Origin: Brevibacterium casei CIP 102111
GTDB lineage: Bacteria > Actinomycetota > Actinomycetes > Actinomycetales > Brevibacteriaceae
DNA: 64,000 nt
NCBI RefSeq assembly: GCF_900169275.1
Contig: NZ_FXZC01000007.1
Coordinates: 62,001-126,000, forward strand
Reading direction: 5' to 3'
Both the position numbers and the translations under genes were made by a program. How positions within the stretch are numbered: the first letter of the stretch is position 1; each line of letters opens with the position of its first letter. The notes beneath the pieces are model-generated. The model saw only the letters and a list, made by a program, of their open reading frames with translations. It was not told where the DNA came from and did no database searches. This document shows positions 56,744 to 64,000 of this stretch, one piece after another.

Positions 56744-57499
56744 TCAGAGTCGGCGGATGACGGCGACGACGAGGCCCATGATCTGGGCGTACGTACCGTC
56801 GATGGGGTCGTAGTCCTTGTTCTGCGGCAGCAGCCACTGGCGCCCGGCCTTGCGCTTGAGGGTCTTCACCGTCGCCTCGCCGTCGAGGAGGGCGGCGACG
56901 ATCTGCCCGTTGTCCGCGGTGTGCTGCTTGCGCACGACGACCCAGTCGTCGTGGCAGATCGCGGCTTCGATCATCGAATCGCCGACGACCTTGAGGAGGA
57001 ACATCTCACCGGAGCCGACGACCTGCGTGGGCAGGGAGAAGACGTCGTCGACCTCCTGCTCGGCGAGGATCGGACCACCGGCGGCGATGCGGCCGACGAC
57101 GGGGACCTGGACTGTGTTGTTCGCGAGCTCCTCGTACTTCGCGCGCTCGGCCTCCTCCTCCTCGAAGGGATTGACGACCTCGATCGCCCGCGGGCGCTTG
57201 GGGTCGCGGCGGACGTAGCCGAGCCGCTCGAGCTGGGAGAGCTGATGGGCCACACTCGAGAGCGAGGCGAGACCCGCCGCCTCGCCGATCTCGCGCATGC
57301 TCGGCGGATAGCCGTTGGTGACGACGGCGCGCTCGATCGTCTCGAGGACGAGCCGCTGTCGGGGAGAGAGACGGAAGTCCCCGGCCCCGGTCGGACCATC
57401 AGGGATCTCGACCTCGTCCTCTTCGCTGCGGGCCGCGGCGATCTCGCTGGCAACGTCCTCGTTGCGCGGCCTGCCTCTGCCTCGTTTGCTCTGCACCAT
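56744..57499 (-). CDS. lexA: SOS repressor LexA
   Basis: LexA represses SOS genes until RecA stimulates its self-cleavage. The 251-residue protein has a 40-residue N-terminal extension, the winged helix (about 43-108; [37 protein letters not shown]), the cleavage site Ala140-Gly141 in RIAAGGPIL, catalytic Ser175 in GDSMIEAAI and Lys212 in [10 protein letters not shown]. It is divergent from the LysM gene. Several GTTCGA elements lie between them, as expected for autoregulation. Confidence 0.97.
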   Translation of the reverse strand: MVQSKRGRGRPRNEDVASEIAAARSEEDEVEIPDGPTGAGDFRLSPRQRLVLETIERAVVTNGYPPSMREIGEAAGLASLSSVAHQLSQLERLGYVRRDPKRPRAIEVVNPFEEEEAERAKYEELANNTVQVPVVGRIAAGGPILAEQEVDDVFSLPTQVVGSGEMFLLKVVGDSMIEAAICHDDWVVVRKQHTADNGQIVAALLDGEATVKTLKRKAGRQWLLPQNKDYDPIDGTYAQIMGLVVAVIRRL

Positions 57500-57586
57500 T
57501 GCTCTTTCCCCTTCGTTCTAATCCCGCCGTTTCCCACCGGTTGAACCGCCTCGAGAGACCTCGTGTCAGTGCCGCCTGGGATGGTT

Positions 57587-57691
57587 GTTCGAGATCGATC
57601 AACAACGCTGGTTCTCTCTCATTGTCTCATAAATGTTCGAGATGGACTGGACATTTGTTCGAATGATGTGTTGAATAGAACAGACGTTCTA
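57587..57691. promoter_or_regulatory. LexA-box cluster between lexA and the LysM gene
   Basis: TAGAACAGACGTTCTA (57676-57691) is a full inverted repeat with SOS-box spacing (6-4-6). CTGGACATTTGTTCGA (57647-57662) is a weaker second site. Further GTTCGA half-sites occur at 57587 and 57635, each in a GTTCGAGAT context. This suits control of both divergent genes. Confidence 0.65.
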
Positions 57692-57732
57692 CCCATTGCG
57701 GGTGGAATCGTACGAAGAAAGAGGTAAATGCG

Positions 57733-58065
57733 ATGTCTGTGATGAATCAGGAACTGCATCTGACCAACCGCGGCCGCCGTGCCGTGCGTCTGCTCCGCAC
57801 CGCCGTGTGCGCCCTCGCGATCGTCGGCGGCACGCTCTTCTTCTCGACCCAGACGTTCACCGCCGAGGCGGTCGGCGGTGACGAGGTCATCGGCGTCGCC
57901 GCGGACTCCGTCGTCGTCGGTGAGGGCGAGTCGCTGTGGACGGTGGCCTCGAACCTCGGCCTCGACCGCGACACCCGCGACGTCGTCGCCGACATCGTCG
58001 AGCTCAACCACCTGTCCTCGCCCGTCGTCCACCCCGGCCAGAGCCTCGACGTCCCCCAGCGCTAA
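57733..58065 (+). CDS. LysM-domain membrane protein, probable SOS-induced division suppressor (ChiZ/DivS/YneA-like)
   Basis: The 110-residue protein has one N-terminal transmembrane helix (about 20-42, LLRTAVCALAIVGGTLFFST) and a C-terminal LysM domain (about 58-109: VVGEGESLWTVASNL; LSSPVVHPGQSLDVP). Genes of this shape next to lexA encode SOS-induced cell-division inhibitors (Mycobacterium ChiZ, Corynebacterium DivS, Bacillus YneA). Position, size and the LexA boxes support that role; sequence alone does not prove it. ATG 57733 follows AGAGGTAAATGCG. Confidence 0.82.
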   Translation: MSVMNQELHLTNRGRRAVRLLRTAVCALAIVGGTLFFSTQTFTAEAVGGDEVIGVAADSVVVGEGESLWTVASNLGLDRDTRDVVADIVELNHLSSPVVHPGQSLDVPQR

Positions 58066-58074
58066 AATCGCTGT

Positions 58075-59208
58075 GTGGGAAACATCGAGTCTCTGCCAGT
58101 CCGCTCCGACCTCGTCGGGCGTGAGCCCTACGGCGCCCCGCACCTCGACGTGCCGGTCCAGCTCAACGTCAACGAGAACGCCTATCCGATTCCGGACGTC
58201 GTCGTCGAGGCGATGCGCACGGCCGTTGACACTCATCTGGCCGGACTCAACCGCTACCCGGACCGTGAGTTCACGGCACTGCGCGAGCACCTCGTCGACT
58301 ATCTGACCGGTGTCAACGAGCGCGCGGGCACAGCCGTCGAGCTGCATCCTGAGATGATCTGGGCCGCCAACGGCTCGAATGAGGTCCTCTCCCACATCGT
58401 CCAGGCCTTCGGCGGTCCCGGACGCACCGCACTCGGCTTCACCCCGAGCTATTCGATGCACCCGCTCATCACGACGGGCACCGGTGCCGAATGGATCCAT
58501 GCCGAGCGCGACGACGACTACGGACTCACCGCCGAGGCGGTCGCCGCCGAAGTCTCCCGCGTCGACCCGGACATCGTCTTCCTCTGCACCCCGAACAACC
58601 CGACGGGCACCTCGCTCGGCCTCGATGTCATCGAGGCCGCGTACGAGAACTGCTCGGGCATCGTCATCGTCGACGAGGCGTACGCCGAGTTCTCCCGCCC
58701 GGCGCTGCCTTCGGCGATGACCCTGCTGGCAGGCCGCCCTCGTCTCGTCGTCTCCCGGACGATGAGCAAGGCGTTCGCGTGCGCGGGTCTGCGGCTCGGC
58801 TACGCGATCGCCGCCCCCGAACTCATCGACACCCTCCGCCTCGTCCGCCTGCCCTACCACCTCTCCGACGTCACCCAGGTGCTCGCGTGCACCGCGCTCG
58901 AGCACGCCGATCTCCTCCTCGGCAACGTCGACCGGCTCATCGACTCCCGGAACGCGATCTCGGCCCGTCTGGCCGAACTCGGTTTCACCGTCCATCCGAG
59001 TGATTCGAACTTCGTCCTCTTCGGAGGCATCGCGAAACCGGCCGAACTGTGGCAGAAGCTGCTCGACCGGGGGATCCTCATCCGCGACATCGGCATCCCG
59101 CACCATGCCCGAGTCAATGCCGGGACAGAAGCTGAGACGACCGCGTTCCTCGCCGCGATGAACGATATCGTCGCTGACGATCCCTCCACCCTGCTCAGCG
59201 CCCACTGA
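58075..59208 (+). CDS. hisC: histidinol-phosphate aminotransferase
   Basis: HisC converts imidazole acetol phosphate to histidinol phosphate. The 377-residue PLP enzyme shows NVNENAYPIP, TPNNPTGT, IVDEAYAEF and the Schiff-base Lys232 in SRTMSKAFACAGLRLGY. GTG 58075 has TAAAAT (58063-58068) 6 nt upstream and no SD, a strong leaderless candidate. The -10 overlaps the LysM stop codon region (58063-58065). hisD is not adjacent, unlike many actinobacterial his operons. Confidence 0.95.
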   Translation: MGNIESLPVRSDLVGREPYGAPHLDVPVQLNVNENAYPIPDVVVEAMRTAVDTHLAGLNRYPDREFTALREHLVDYLTGVNERAGTAVELHPEMIWAANGSNEVLSHIVQAFGGPGRTALGFTPSYSMHPLITTGTGAEWIHAERDDDYGLTAEAVAAEVSRVDPDIVFLCTPNNPTGTSLGLDVIEAAYENCSGIVIVDEAYAEFSRPALPSAMTLLAGRPRLVVSRTMSKAFACAGLRLGYAIAAPELIDTLRLVRLPYHLSDVTQVLACTALEHADLLLGNVDRLIDSRNAISARLAELGFTVHPSDSNFVLFGGIAKPAELWQKLLDRGILIRDIGIPHHARVNAGTEAETTAFLAAMNDIVADDPSTLLSAH

Positions 59209-59315
59209 GTCGCCGCTGGTCGCCCCGGTTCTCAGCCGGGCGGTGAGCCTGGGACAATGGGAAGCGCAGCATCCGCGCCGCACATGACGACGCGGCACAC
59301 GACGAAAGGCTCACT

Positions 59316-59912
59316 ATGAGGCAGGCCCAGCGCGAGCGGTCGACATCGGAATCGACCGTGTCCGTCGCCCTCGATCTCGACGGAACCGGCAAGGCGGACA
59401 TCGCGACGACCGTGCCGTTCTTCGACCACATGCTCACGGCGCTCGCGAAGCACTCGCTCATCGACCTCGACGTCACTGCCAAGGGCGACACCGACATCGA
59501 CGTCCACCACACCGTCGAGGACACCGCGATCGTCATCGGCCAGACCCTCGCCGAGGCGCTCGGGGACAAAGCCGGCATCCGCCGCTACGGTTCCGCGTTC
59601 GTTCCGCTCGACGAATCGCTGGCCCGCTGCGTCGTCGACATCTCCGGCCGCCCCTACTTCGTCCACGCGGGAGAACCCGAAGGGCAGCAGTACCACCTCA
59701 TCGGCGGACACTTCACCGGGTCGATGACCTCGCACGCCCTCGAATCGATCGCACTGCACGCGGGGCTGACCGTCCACCTCGACCTCATCCGCGGCCGCGA
59801 CCCCCACCACATCGTCGAAGCCCAGTTCAAAGCGTTCGCCCGGGCCCTGCGCGAAGCCGTCGAACCCGACGGCCGCACCACCGCGGTTCCGAGCACCAAG
59901 GGAGTCCTATGA
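59316..59912 (+). CDS. hisB: imidazoleglycerol-phosphate dehydratase
   Basis: HisB dehydrates IGP in histidine synthesis. The 198-residue single-domain form has the Mn-binding motifs [13 protein letters not shown] and [11 protein letters not shown] and, in the second half, [15 protein letters not shown] with [20 protein letters not shown] 59316 follows AAAGGCTCACT. A GACAAT near 59251 may be a promoter in the 107-bp gap after hisC. The stop overlaps the next start (ATGA). Confidence 0.96.
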   Translation: MRQAQRERSTSESTVSVALDLDGTGKADIATTVPFFDHMLTALAKHSLIDLDVTAKGDTDIDVHHTVEDTAIVIGQTLAEALGDKAGIRRYGSAFVPLDESLARCVVDISGRPYFVHAGEPEGQQYHLIGGHFTGSMTSHALESIALHAGLTVHLDLIRGRDPHHIVEAQFKAFARALREAVEPDGRTTAVPSTKGVL

Positions 59913-60511
59913 GCACCACCGTCGTCGTCACTCCGTTCGGGGTTCCCGACCAGCTCGCCGCCGCCTGCGTGCTCTCGAACATCACCGGCACGATCGTGCC
60001 CGTCGGCGACTTCACCGGCATCGTCCTCGCCGACACCGGAGTCGCAGCCGGCAACGAGGCGGCCGCGGCGATCTCGAAGCTCGCCGGCAAGCATGAGGTC
60101 CTCCTCCTCGTCCGCAGCGACGAGCAGATCGACGCCGGCCACTACCGCAATGGCGCCCGCGAATCCGATGTGCCGGCCGGGCTCGCCCTGCGCAACCTTC
60201 CCGACGTCGTCGAACAGCTCCTGCTCGAGACGACGACGGCCGACCAGGTCGAAGGCAACATCCCCACCTCGTCGATGTCGAAGCTCCAGGCGAGTGCCGC
60301 GACGATGACACCGGGCCGGGCCGCCCTGGCGCGGACAGCGCTGCTGTGGATCATCGTCGCCGTCCTCGCCGGCATCGTCCTCGCCTTCGGCGTGAGCTTC
60401 GGGCTCAGCGGCAACGGTGTGGCGTGGGGCGTCGCCGTTCTCGGAGTCGTCGTCCTCGGATTCGCCCTCTGGCGGATCTCCCGGGTCCTGTCCGGAGGCC
60501 GGTCACGATGA
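59909..60511 (+). CDS. membrane protein of unknown function in the his operon
   Basis: The 200-residue protein has a soluble N-terminal 145 residues ([39 protein letters not shown]) and two transmembrane helices near the C-terminus (about 147-165 and 170-188). It overlaps hisB (ATGA) and hisH (ATGA-type) and so is translated within the operon. Similar membrane proteins between hisB and hisH occur in other Micrococcales. No known domain seen. Confidence 0.82.
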   Translation: MSTTVVVTPFGVPDQLAAACVLSNITGTIVPVGDFTGIVLADTGVAAGNEAAAAISKLAGKHEVLLLVRSDEQIDAGHYRNGARESDVPAGLALRNLPDVVEQLLLETTTADQVEGNIPTSSMSKLQASAATMTPGRAALARTALLWIIVAVLAGIVLAFGVSFGLSGNGVAWGVAVLGVVVLGFALWRISRVLSGGRSR

Positions 60512-61161
60512 CGACGATCGCCGTTCTCGACTACGGAGCAGGCAACGTCCGCTCTGCCGTCCGCGCAGCTGAGGCCGCCGGCGCCGAGGTGAGACTGACT
60601 GCCGACCACGCTGACATCGAGGCCGCCGACGGGCTCCTCGTTCCCGGCGTCGGCGCGTTCTCCGCCGTCATGGCCGGGCTCGAAGGGGTCGATGCGCTCG
60701 ACCTCATCAGAGCCCGCCACGAGGAGGGACGGCCGCTGCTCGGCATCTGCGTCGGCCTCCAGGTGTTCTTCTCGCAGGGTCGTGAACACGGTGTCGAGAC
60801 GGCGGGCATCGGTCTGTGGCCCGGCGAGGTCACCGCGCTCGATGCTCCCGTCGTCCCGCACATGGGATGGTCGGACATCACCGCAGCCGAAGGGTCGCGG
60901 ATGTTCTCTGGCATCGAGGACGAGAAGTTCTACTTCGTCCACTCGTACGCGGCGACCGATCACCCCGCGGGAACGCTTGTGACGACCGCCCGCCACGGTT
61001 CGGAGTTCATCGCCGCCGTCGAGGACGGGACCACGTGGGCAGCGCAGTTCCACCCGGAGAAATCCGCTCAGGCGGGTGCCGCCCTGCTGCGCAACTGGAT
61101 CGCCTCGTTCCCCGACGAGGACCGCGTCTCTGACGGAGGCCGCTCACCTGACAGCCGCTAG
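60508..61161 (+). CDS. hisH: imidazole glycerol phosphate synthase glutaminase subunit HisH
   Basis: HisH releases ammonia from glutamine for HisF. The 217-residue class I amidotransferase has the catalytic triad Cys81 ([12 protein letters not shown]), His182 and Glu184 ([12 protein letters not shown]), and the oxyanion segment [11 protein letters not shown] 60508 overlaps the upstream membrane gene. Its partner hisF is not seen in the window. The C-terminal 15 residues are non-conserved. Confidence 0.95.
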   Translation: MTTIAVLDYGAGNVRSAVRAAEAAGAEVRLTADHADIEAADGLLVPGVGAFSAVMAGLEGVDALDLIRARHEEGRPLLGICVGLQVFFSQGREHGVETAGIGLWPGEVTALDAPVVPHMGWSDITAAEGSRMFSGIEDEKFYFVHSYAATDHPAGTLVTTARHGSEFIAAVEDGTTWAAQFHPEKSAQAGAALLRNWIASFPDEDRVSDGGRSPDSR

Positions 61162-61247
61162 CAGCCGTCAGGCCCCAGCGCCCCTCGAGCCGATCCCCGC
61201 ACCCGTCGACCCCGTCGCAGCGCATGCGCGACAGAAGAAAGGCCACC

Positions 61248-61976
61248 ATGACTGACAAGCTCGTCCTCCTTCCCGCCGTCGACGTCGCCGACGGCAAGGC
61301 CGTCCGCCTCGTCCAGGGCGAAGCCGGCACCGAGACCGACTACGGATCGCCCATCGACGCCGCCCACGACTTCGAGGAGCGCGGAGCCGAGTGGATCCAC
61401 CTCGTCGACCTCGACGCCGCGTTCGGACGCGGATCGAACTCCGACCTCCTCAACCAGGTCGTCAAGGCCGTCGACATCAAGGTCGAGATCTCCGGGGGAA
61501 TCCGCGACACCGAAAGCCTCGAACGGGCACTCGACACCGGAGCCGAACGTGTCAACATCGGCACCGCCGCGCTCGAGAACCCGGAGTGGACGGCGGAGAT
61601 GATCGCCCGCTTCGGCGACCAGATCGCCGTCGGCCTCGACGTCCGCGGCCAGACGCTCTCGGCCAGGGGATGGACGAAGGACGGGGGAGACCTCTTCGAG
61701 GTCCTCGCCGGTCTCGAAGCCGCGAACTGCGCCCGCTACGTCGTCACCGACGTCCGCAAGGACGGCACCCTCCAGGGACCCAACCTCGAGCTCCTCGAAT
61801 CCCTGACGACGCGCACCGACAAGCCCATCACCGCCTCTGGTGGGGTCTCGAGCCTCGACGACCTCCGCAGCCTCCGCGCCCTCGTGCCCGCGGGGGTCGA
61901 CTCCGCGATCGTCGGCAAGGCGCTCTACGCGGGCAAGTTCACCCTCGAAGAGGCGCTCGACGTCGCGGGACGCTGA
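61248..61976 (+). CDS. priA: phosphoribosyl isomerase PriA (HisA/TrpF bifunctional type)
   Basis: In actinobacteria lacking trpF this enzyme isomerises both ProFAR (histidine) and PRA (tryptophan). The 242-residue beta/alpha barrel carries Asp12 ([18 protein letters not shown]) and Asp131 ([15 protein letters not shown]) as acid/base pair, and the PriA-type [14 protein letters not shown] loop. I choose ATG 61248 after AAAGGCCACC. Dual specificity is inferred from family; checking for a separate trpF in the genome would settle it. Confidence 0.92.
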   Translation: MTDKLVLLPAVDVADGKAVRLVQGEAGTETDYGSPIDAAHDFEERGAEWIHLVDLDAAFGRGSNSDLLNQVVKAVDIKVEISGGIRDTESLERALDTGAERVNIGTAALENPEWTAEMIARFGDQIAVGLDVRGQTLSARGWTKDGGDLFEVLAGLEAANCARYVVTDVRKDGTLQGPNLELLESLTTRTDKPITASGGVSSLDDLRSLRALVPAGVDSAIVGKALYAGKFTLEEALDVAGR

Positions 61977-61981
61977 ACCCG

Positions 61982-62728
61982 ATGCCCACCGATTCCGCCG
62001 GCCAGCCCTGGGAGGGCCGGAACCTCGCGCCCAACCCGTTCTCCGGTGACACCGGAGAGGCCGATGCGACCCTTCTGGCCGCGCTCGAAACGGCCGCGGA
62101 GTCACCGCTCGACCCGGCAGCCCACCAGGGCGTCGTCGCCGCCCTGGCCGGCGTCCGCCTCTATGCCCCGATCGTCCCGATCGCCGTCGACCACGGCGTC
62201 GGGGAGAACGGCCTCATGGTCGACAACTCCTCGGACATGGCGATGGTCCGCCTCCAGGCCGAGGACGGACGCGAATGCACACCCGGATTCTCCGCGATCC
62301 CACCGCTGACGGCGTGGCATCCGGAGGCGAGGCCCGTGCCCATCGAGTCCGAACGTCTGGCGCTCGGGGCGATCGAGGCCGACTCCCAGCTCGTCGTCCT
62401 CGACCCCGGCACCGACCGGTCGTTCCTCCTCCGCCGCCCCGCCCTCTTCGCCTTCGCCCAGGGTCGACCGTGGACTCCCGCGTGGGCCGATCCCACCGTC
62501 GCCGAGGCGGCCGTGGCCCTGGCCGGACGGTTCCCCTGGCTCGCCCGGATCAGCCTCAGCCCCGGCAGCGCGCGCGTCCATGTCGAGGGACCGGAACTCG
62601 GCATCCGCCTCGGCGTCACGGGTCAGGTCCCCGCCGAGGAGGTCGAACGGTTCCAGCAGGCGCTGGCCGCCGATCCGATCATCGTCGAACGCGCGGACTC
62701 CCTCGCCCTTCAGCTCACCGCGGTCTGA
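61982..62728 (+). CDS. SseB family protein
   Basis: The 248-residue cytoplasmic protein begins MPTDSAGQPWEGRNLAPNPF and contains LYAPIVPIAVDH, MAMVRLQAEDGRECTPGFSAIP and AWHPEARPVPIES, the SseB (N-terminal) pattern. SseB-like genes follow priA in many Micrococcales; function is unknown. It starts 5 bp after priA and probably shares its transcript. In relatives infC-rpmI-rplT often follows; here an amidohydrolase gene does. Confidence 0.86.
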   Translation: MPTDSAGQPWEGRNLAPNPFSGDTGEADATLLAALETAAESPLDPAAHQGVVAALAGVRLYAPIVPIAVDHGVGENGLMVDNSSDMAMVRLQAEDGRECTPGFSAIPPLTAWHPEARPVPIESERLALGAIEADSQLVVLDPGTDRSFLLRRPALFAFAQGRPWTPAWADPTVAEAAVALAGRFPWLARISLSPGSARVHVEGPELGIRLGVTGQVPAEEVERFQQALAADPIIVERADSLALQLTAV

Positions 62729-62817
62729 GTCCACCCCTCTGAGGCCGCCCCGGAAGACCACCCTCTGTGACGGGTCATGGGTGTGCGTGTGACCGGCGTC
62801 TCCTATGCTTGTGAGCC

Positions 62818-64000
62818 ATGAGCGCACCCAGAGACCTCGGCCGTGCCACGGTCCCCGATGAGAGCTACCTCGACCACATCGCCGCGGAGACCCGGGCACG
62901 AGCGGACAACGCCGCCGAGTGGACCTCGGAGTTCACCGGCGCCCCGACCACCAGCACAGATGCCATCGCCACCGCCCTCACCGGTGCCGGGGACGAGATC
63001 ACCGGGCTCCTCCACCGCATCCACGAGCTCGCCGAGACCGCCTACGAGGAGGTCGAGTCCGTCGCAGCGATCGCCGCGGTGCTCGAATCCCGGGGCATCG
63101 CCGTCGAGACCGGGCTCTACGGCGTCGAGACGACGCTCACGGCGACGACCGGCAACGGGAACGGCCGGACGATCGCGATCCTCGCCGAGTACGACGCCCT
63201 GCCGGAGATCGGCCACGCGTGCGGGCACAACCTCATCGCCGCGGCCGGAGTCGGGGCCTTCCTCGCCCTCGACGAGCTCTACCGGAAGAACCCGGAGGCG
63301 GTGCCGGGCACGGTCGTCCTCCTCGGCACCCCCGCCGAGGAGGGGCACTCGGGCAAGGAGGTCATGGCCCGGGCCGGTGCCTTCGACGGCATCGACGCGG
63401 CGATCATGGTCCACGGGTACGGCTACGACTGCGCCGATCAGGTGTGGTTGGGCAGGCGCCTGCTCGAGGTCACCTACTCCGGGGCCGCCGCGCACGCCTC
63501 GGCGCAGCCCTTCATGGGACGCAACGCGCTCGACGCCGCGACCCTCTTCTACCAGGGACTCGGGCTCATGCGCCAGCAGATGCCGCCGATCTCCCGCCTC
63601 CACGCCGTCATCGCCGACGGCGGCACCCGGCCGTCGATCATCACGGAGACGGCGACCGTCCAGTGCTATGTGCGCTCGAAGTACCCGGAGACGCTCAAGG
63701 AGCTTTCGCAGCGGGTCGAGGATGCGGCGAAGGGGGCGGCGCTCATGACCGGCACCGGCGTCGAGATCACCTGGGACGAACACCCGCCGTCGCTGCCGGT
63801 GCGGACGAACTCCGCGCTGACAAAGCGGTGGGCGCTCCACGAGATCGCGCAGGGGAGGACCCCGCTGCCCGGGGGCGTCCTCGACGAGTCGATCGCCGCC
63901 TCGACGGACTTCGGCAACGTCTCCTACCGGATCCCGGGCATCCACCCGCTCATCAGGACCGCGGACTCCGAGACCGCCCTGCACACCAGGGAATTCGCGG
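62818..64000 (+). CDS. M20 family amidohydrolase/metallopeptidase (3' end outside window)
   Basis: The visible 394 residues run off the window. Metal-site motifs of the M20D/AbgB-like group are present: ILAEYDALPEIGHACGHNLIA, GTPAEEGHSGKEVM, and MVHGYGYDC, followed by the dimerisation domain (VTYSGAAAHASAQPFMGRNALDA). Such enzymes hydrolyse amide bonds of N-acyl amino acids or small peptides such as aminobenzoyl-glutamate. ATG 62818 has TATGCT 8 nt upstream and no SD, so it may be leaderless. Substrate is unknown. Confidence 0.88.
   Translation, partial: MSAPRDLGRATVPDESYLDHIAAETRARADNAAEWTSEFTGAPTTSTDAIATALTGAGDEITGLLHRIHELAETAYEEVESVAAIAAVLESRGIAVETGLYGVETTLTATTGNGNGRTIAILAEYDALPEIGHACGHNLIAAAGVGAFLALDELYRKNPEAVPGTVVLLGTPAEEGHSGKEVMARAGAFDGIDAAIMVHGYGYDCADQVWLGRRLLEVTYSGAAAHASAQPFMGRNALDAATLFYQGLGLMRQQMPPISRLHAVIADGGTRPSIITETATVQCYVRSKYPETLKELSQRVEDAAKGAALMTGTGVEITWDEHPPSLPVRTNSALTKRWALHEIAQGRTPLPGGVLDESIAASTDFGNVSYRIPGIHPLIRTADSETALHTREFA

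Noticed and set aside
57619..59298. 559-codon open frame antisense to the LysM gene and hisC
   Set aside because: Crosses the SOS control region and hisC; low-complexity Asp/Val/Arg-rich translation.

Overview
The window is a high-GC (about 68-70 % by eye) actinobacterial chromosome segment. The gene set and order (rimP-nusA-ylxR-infB-rbfA, rpsO-pnp-M16 peptidase, dapB, dapA-rnj, ftsK-pgsA-cinA-clgR-DUF3046-recA-recX-miaB-miaA-dapF-hflX-dinG-lexA-LysM, then hisC-hisB-hisH-priA) is the conserved actinobacterial backbone. Details such as the clgR-DUF3046-recA string, PriA in place of HisA, and a membrane protein between hisB and hisH suggest Micrococcales. A Brevibacterium-like organism is my best guess from overall impression only. 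I see no rRNA, tRNA, CRISPR array, phage gene or insertion sequence.

Layout. 1-13.3 kb: end of a lipoprotein gene, then the translation and RNA-processing block rimP, nusA, ylxR, infB, rbfA, truB, ribF, rpsO, pnp and an M16 peptidase. A secreted cell-wall-type gene sits between rbfA and truB. 13.4-20.4 kb: accessory catabolic cluster (TetR regulator, amino-acid dehydrogenase, NDP-forming acyl-CoA synthetase, AruI-like ThDP enzyme, acyl-CoA dehydrogenase) with an 18-bp palindromic operator. 20.6-23.4 kb: sodA, a GNAT acetyltransferase bracketed by two copies of a 64-bp repeat, dapB and a small membrane protein. 23.5-29.8 kb: accessory genes (multi-pass membrane protein, YpfJ-type zinc peptidase, Fe-S flavin oxidoreductase with its TetR, and a GNAT-AAA+ fusion). 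30.0-32.6 kb: dapA and RNase J. 32.6-40.7 kb: accessory carbon and transport genes (lactate permease, DUF899, malate synthase, MFS exporter with a divergent ArsR-like regulator), with hairpin repeats at the boundaries. 40.8-57.5 kb: division, DNA repair and tRNA modification (ftsK, pgsA, cinA, clgR, DUF3046, recA, recX, miaB, miaA, dapF, hflX, dinG, lexA). 57.7-62.7 kb: LysM protein and his genes. The right end holds a truncated M20 amidohydrolase.

How they work together. dapA, dapB and dapF supply meso-diaminopimelate for peptidoglycan and lysine, but sit in three places. lexA, recA, recX, dinG and the LysM gene form a DNA-damage module; LexA-type boxes are visible upstream of recA and between lexA and the LysM gene. 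Lactate permease and malate synthase point to growth on lactate or C2 compounds. The 13.4-20.4 kb cluster looks like a regulated amino-acid or 2-oxo-acid degradation pathway.

Four signals stand out beyond the gene list. A decamer, GCCGAGGCGG, occurs on both strands in both coding and non-coding DNA far above expectation. Several hairpin repeat families sit at the edges of accessory genes. At least eleven genes have a -10-like hexamer 6-8 nt before the start codon, as expected for leaderless mRNAs. The M16 peptidase appears to start at CTG, and the ArsR-like regulator is coupled to a six-codon leader ORF.
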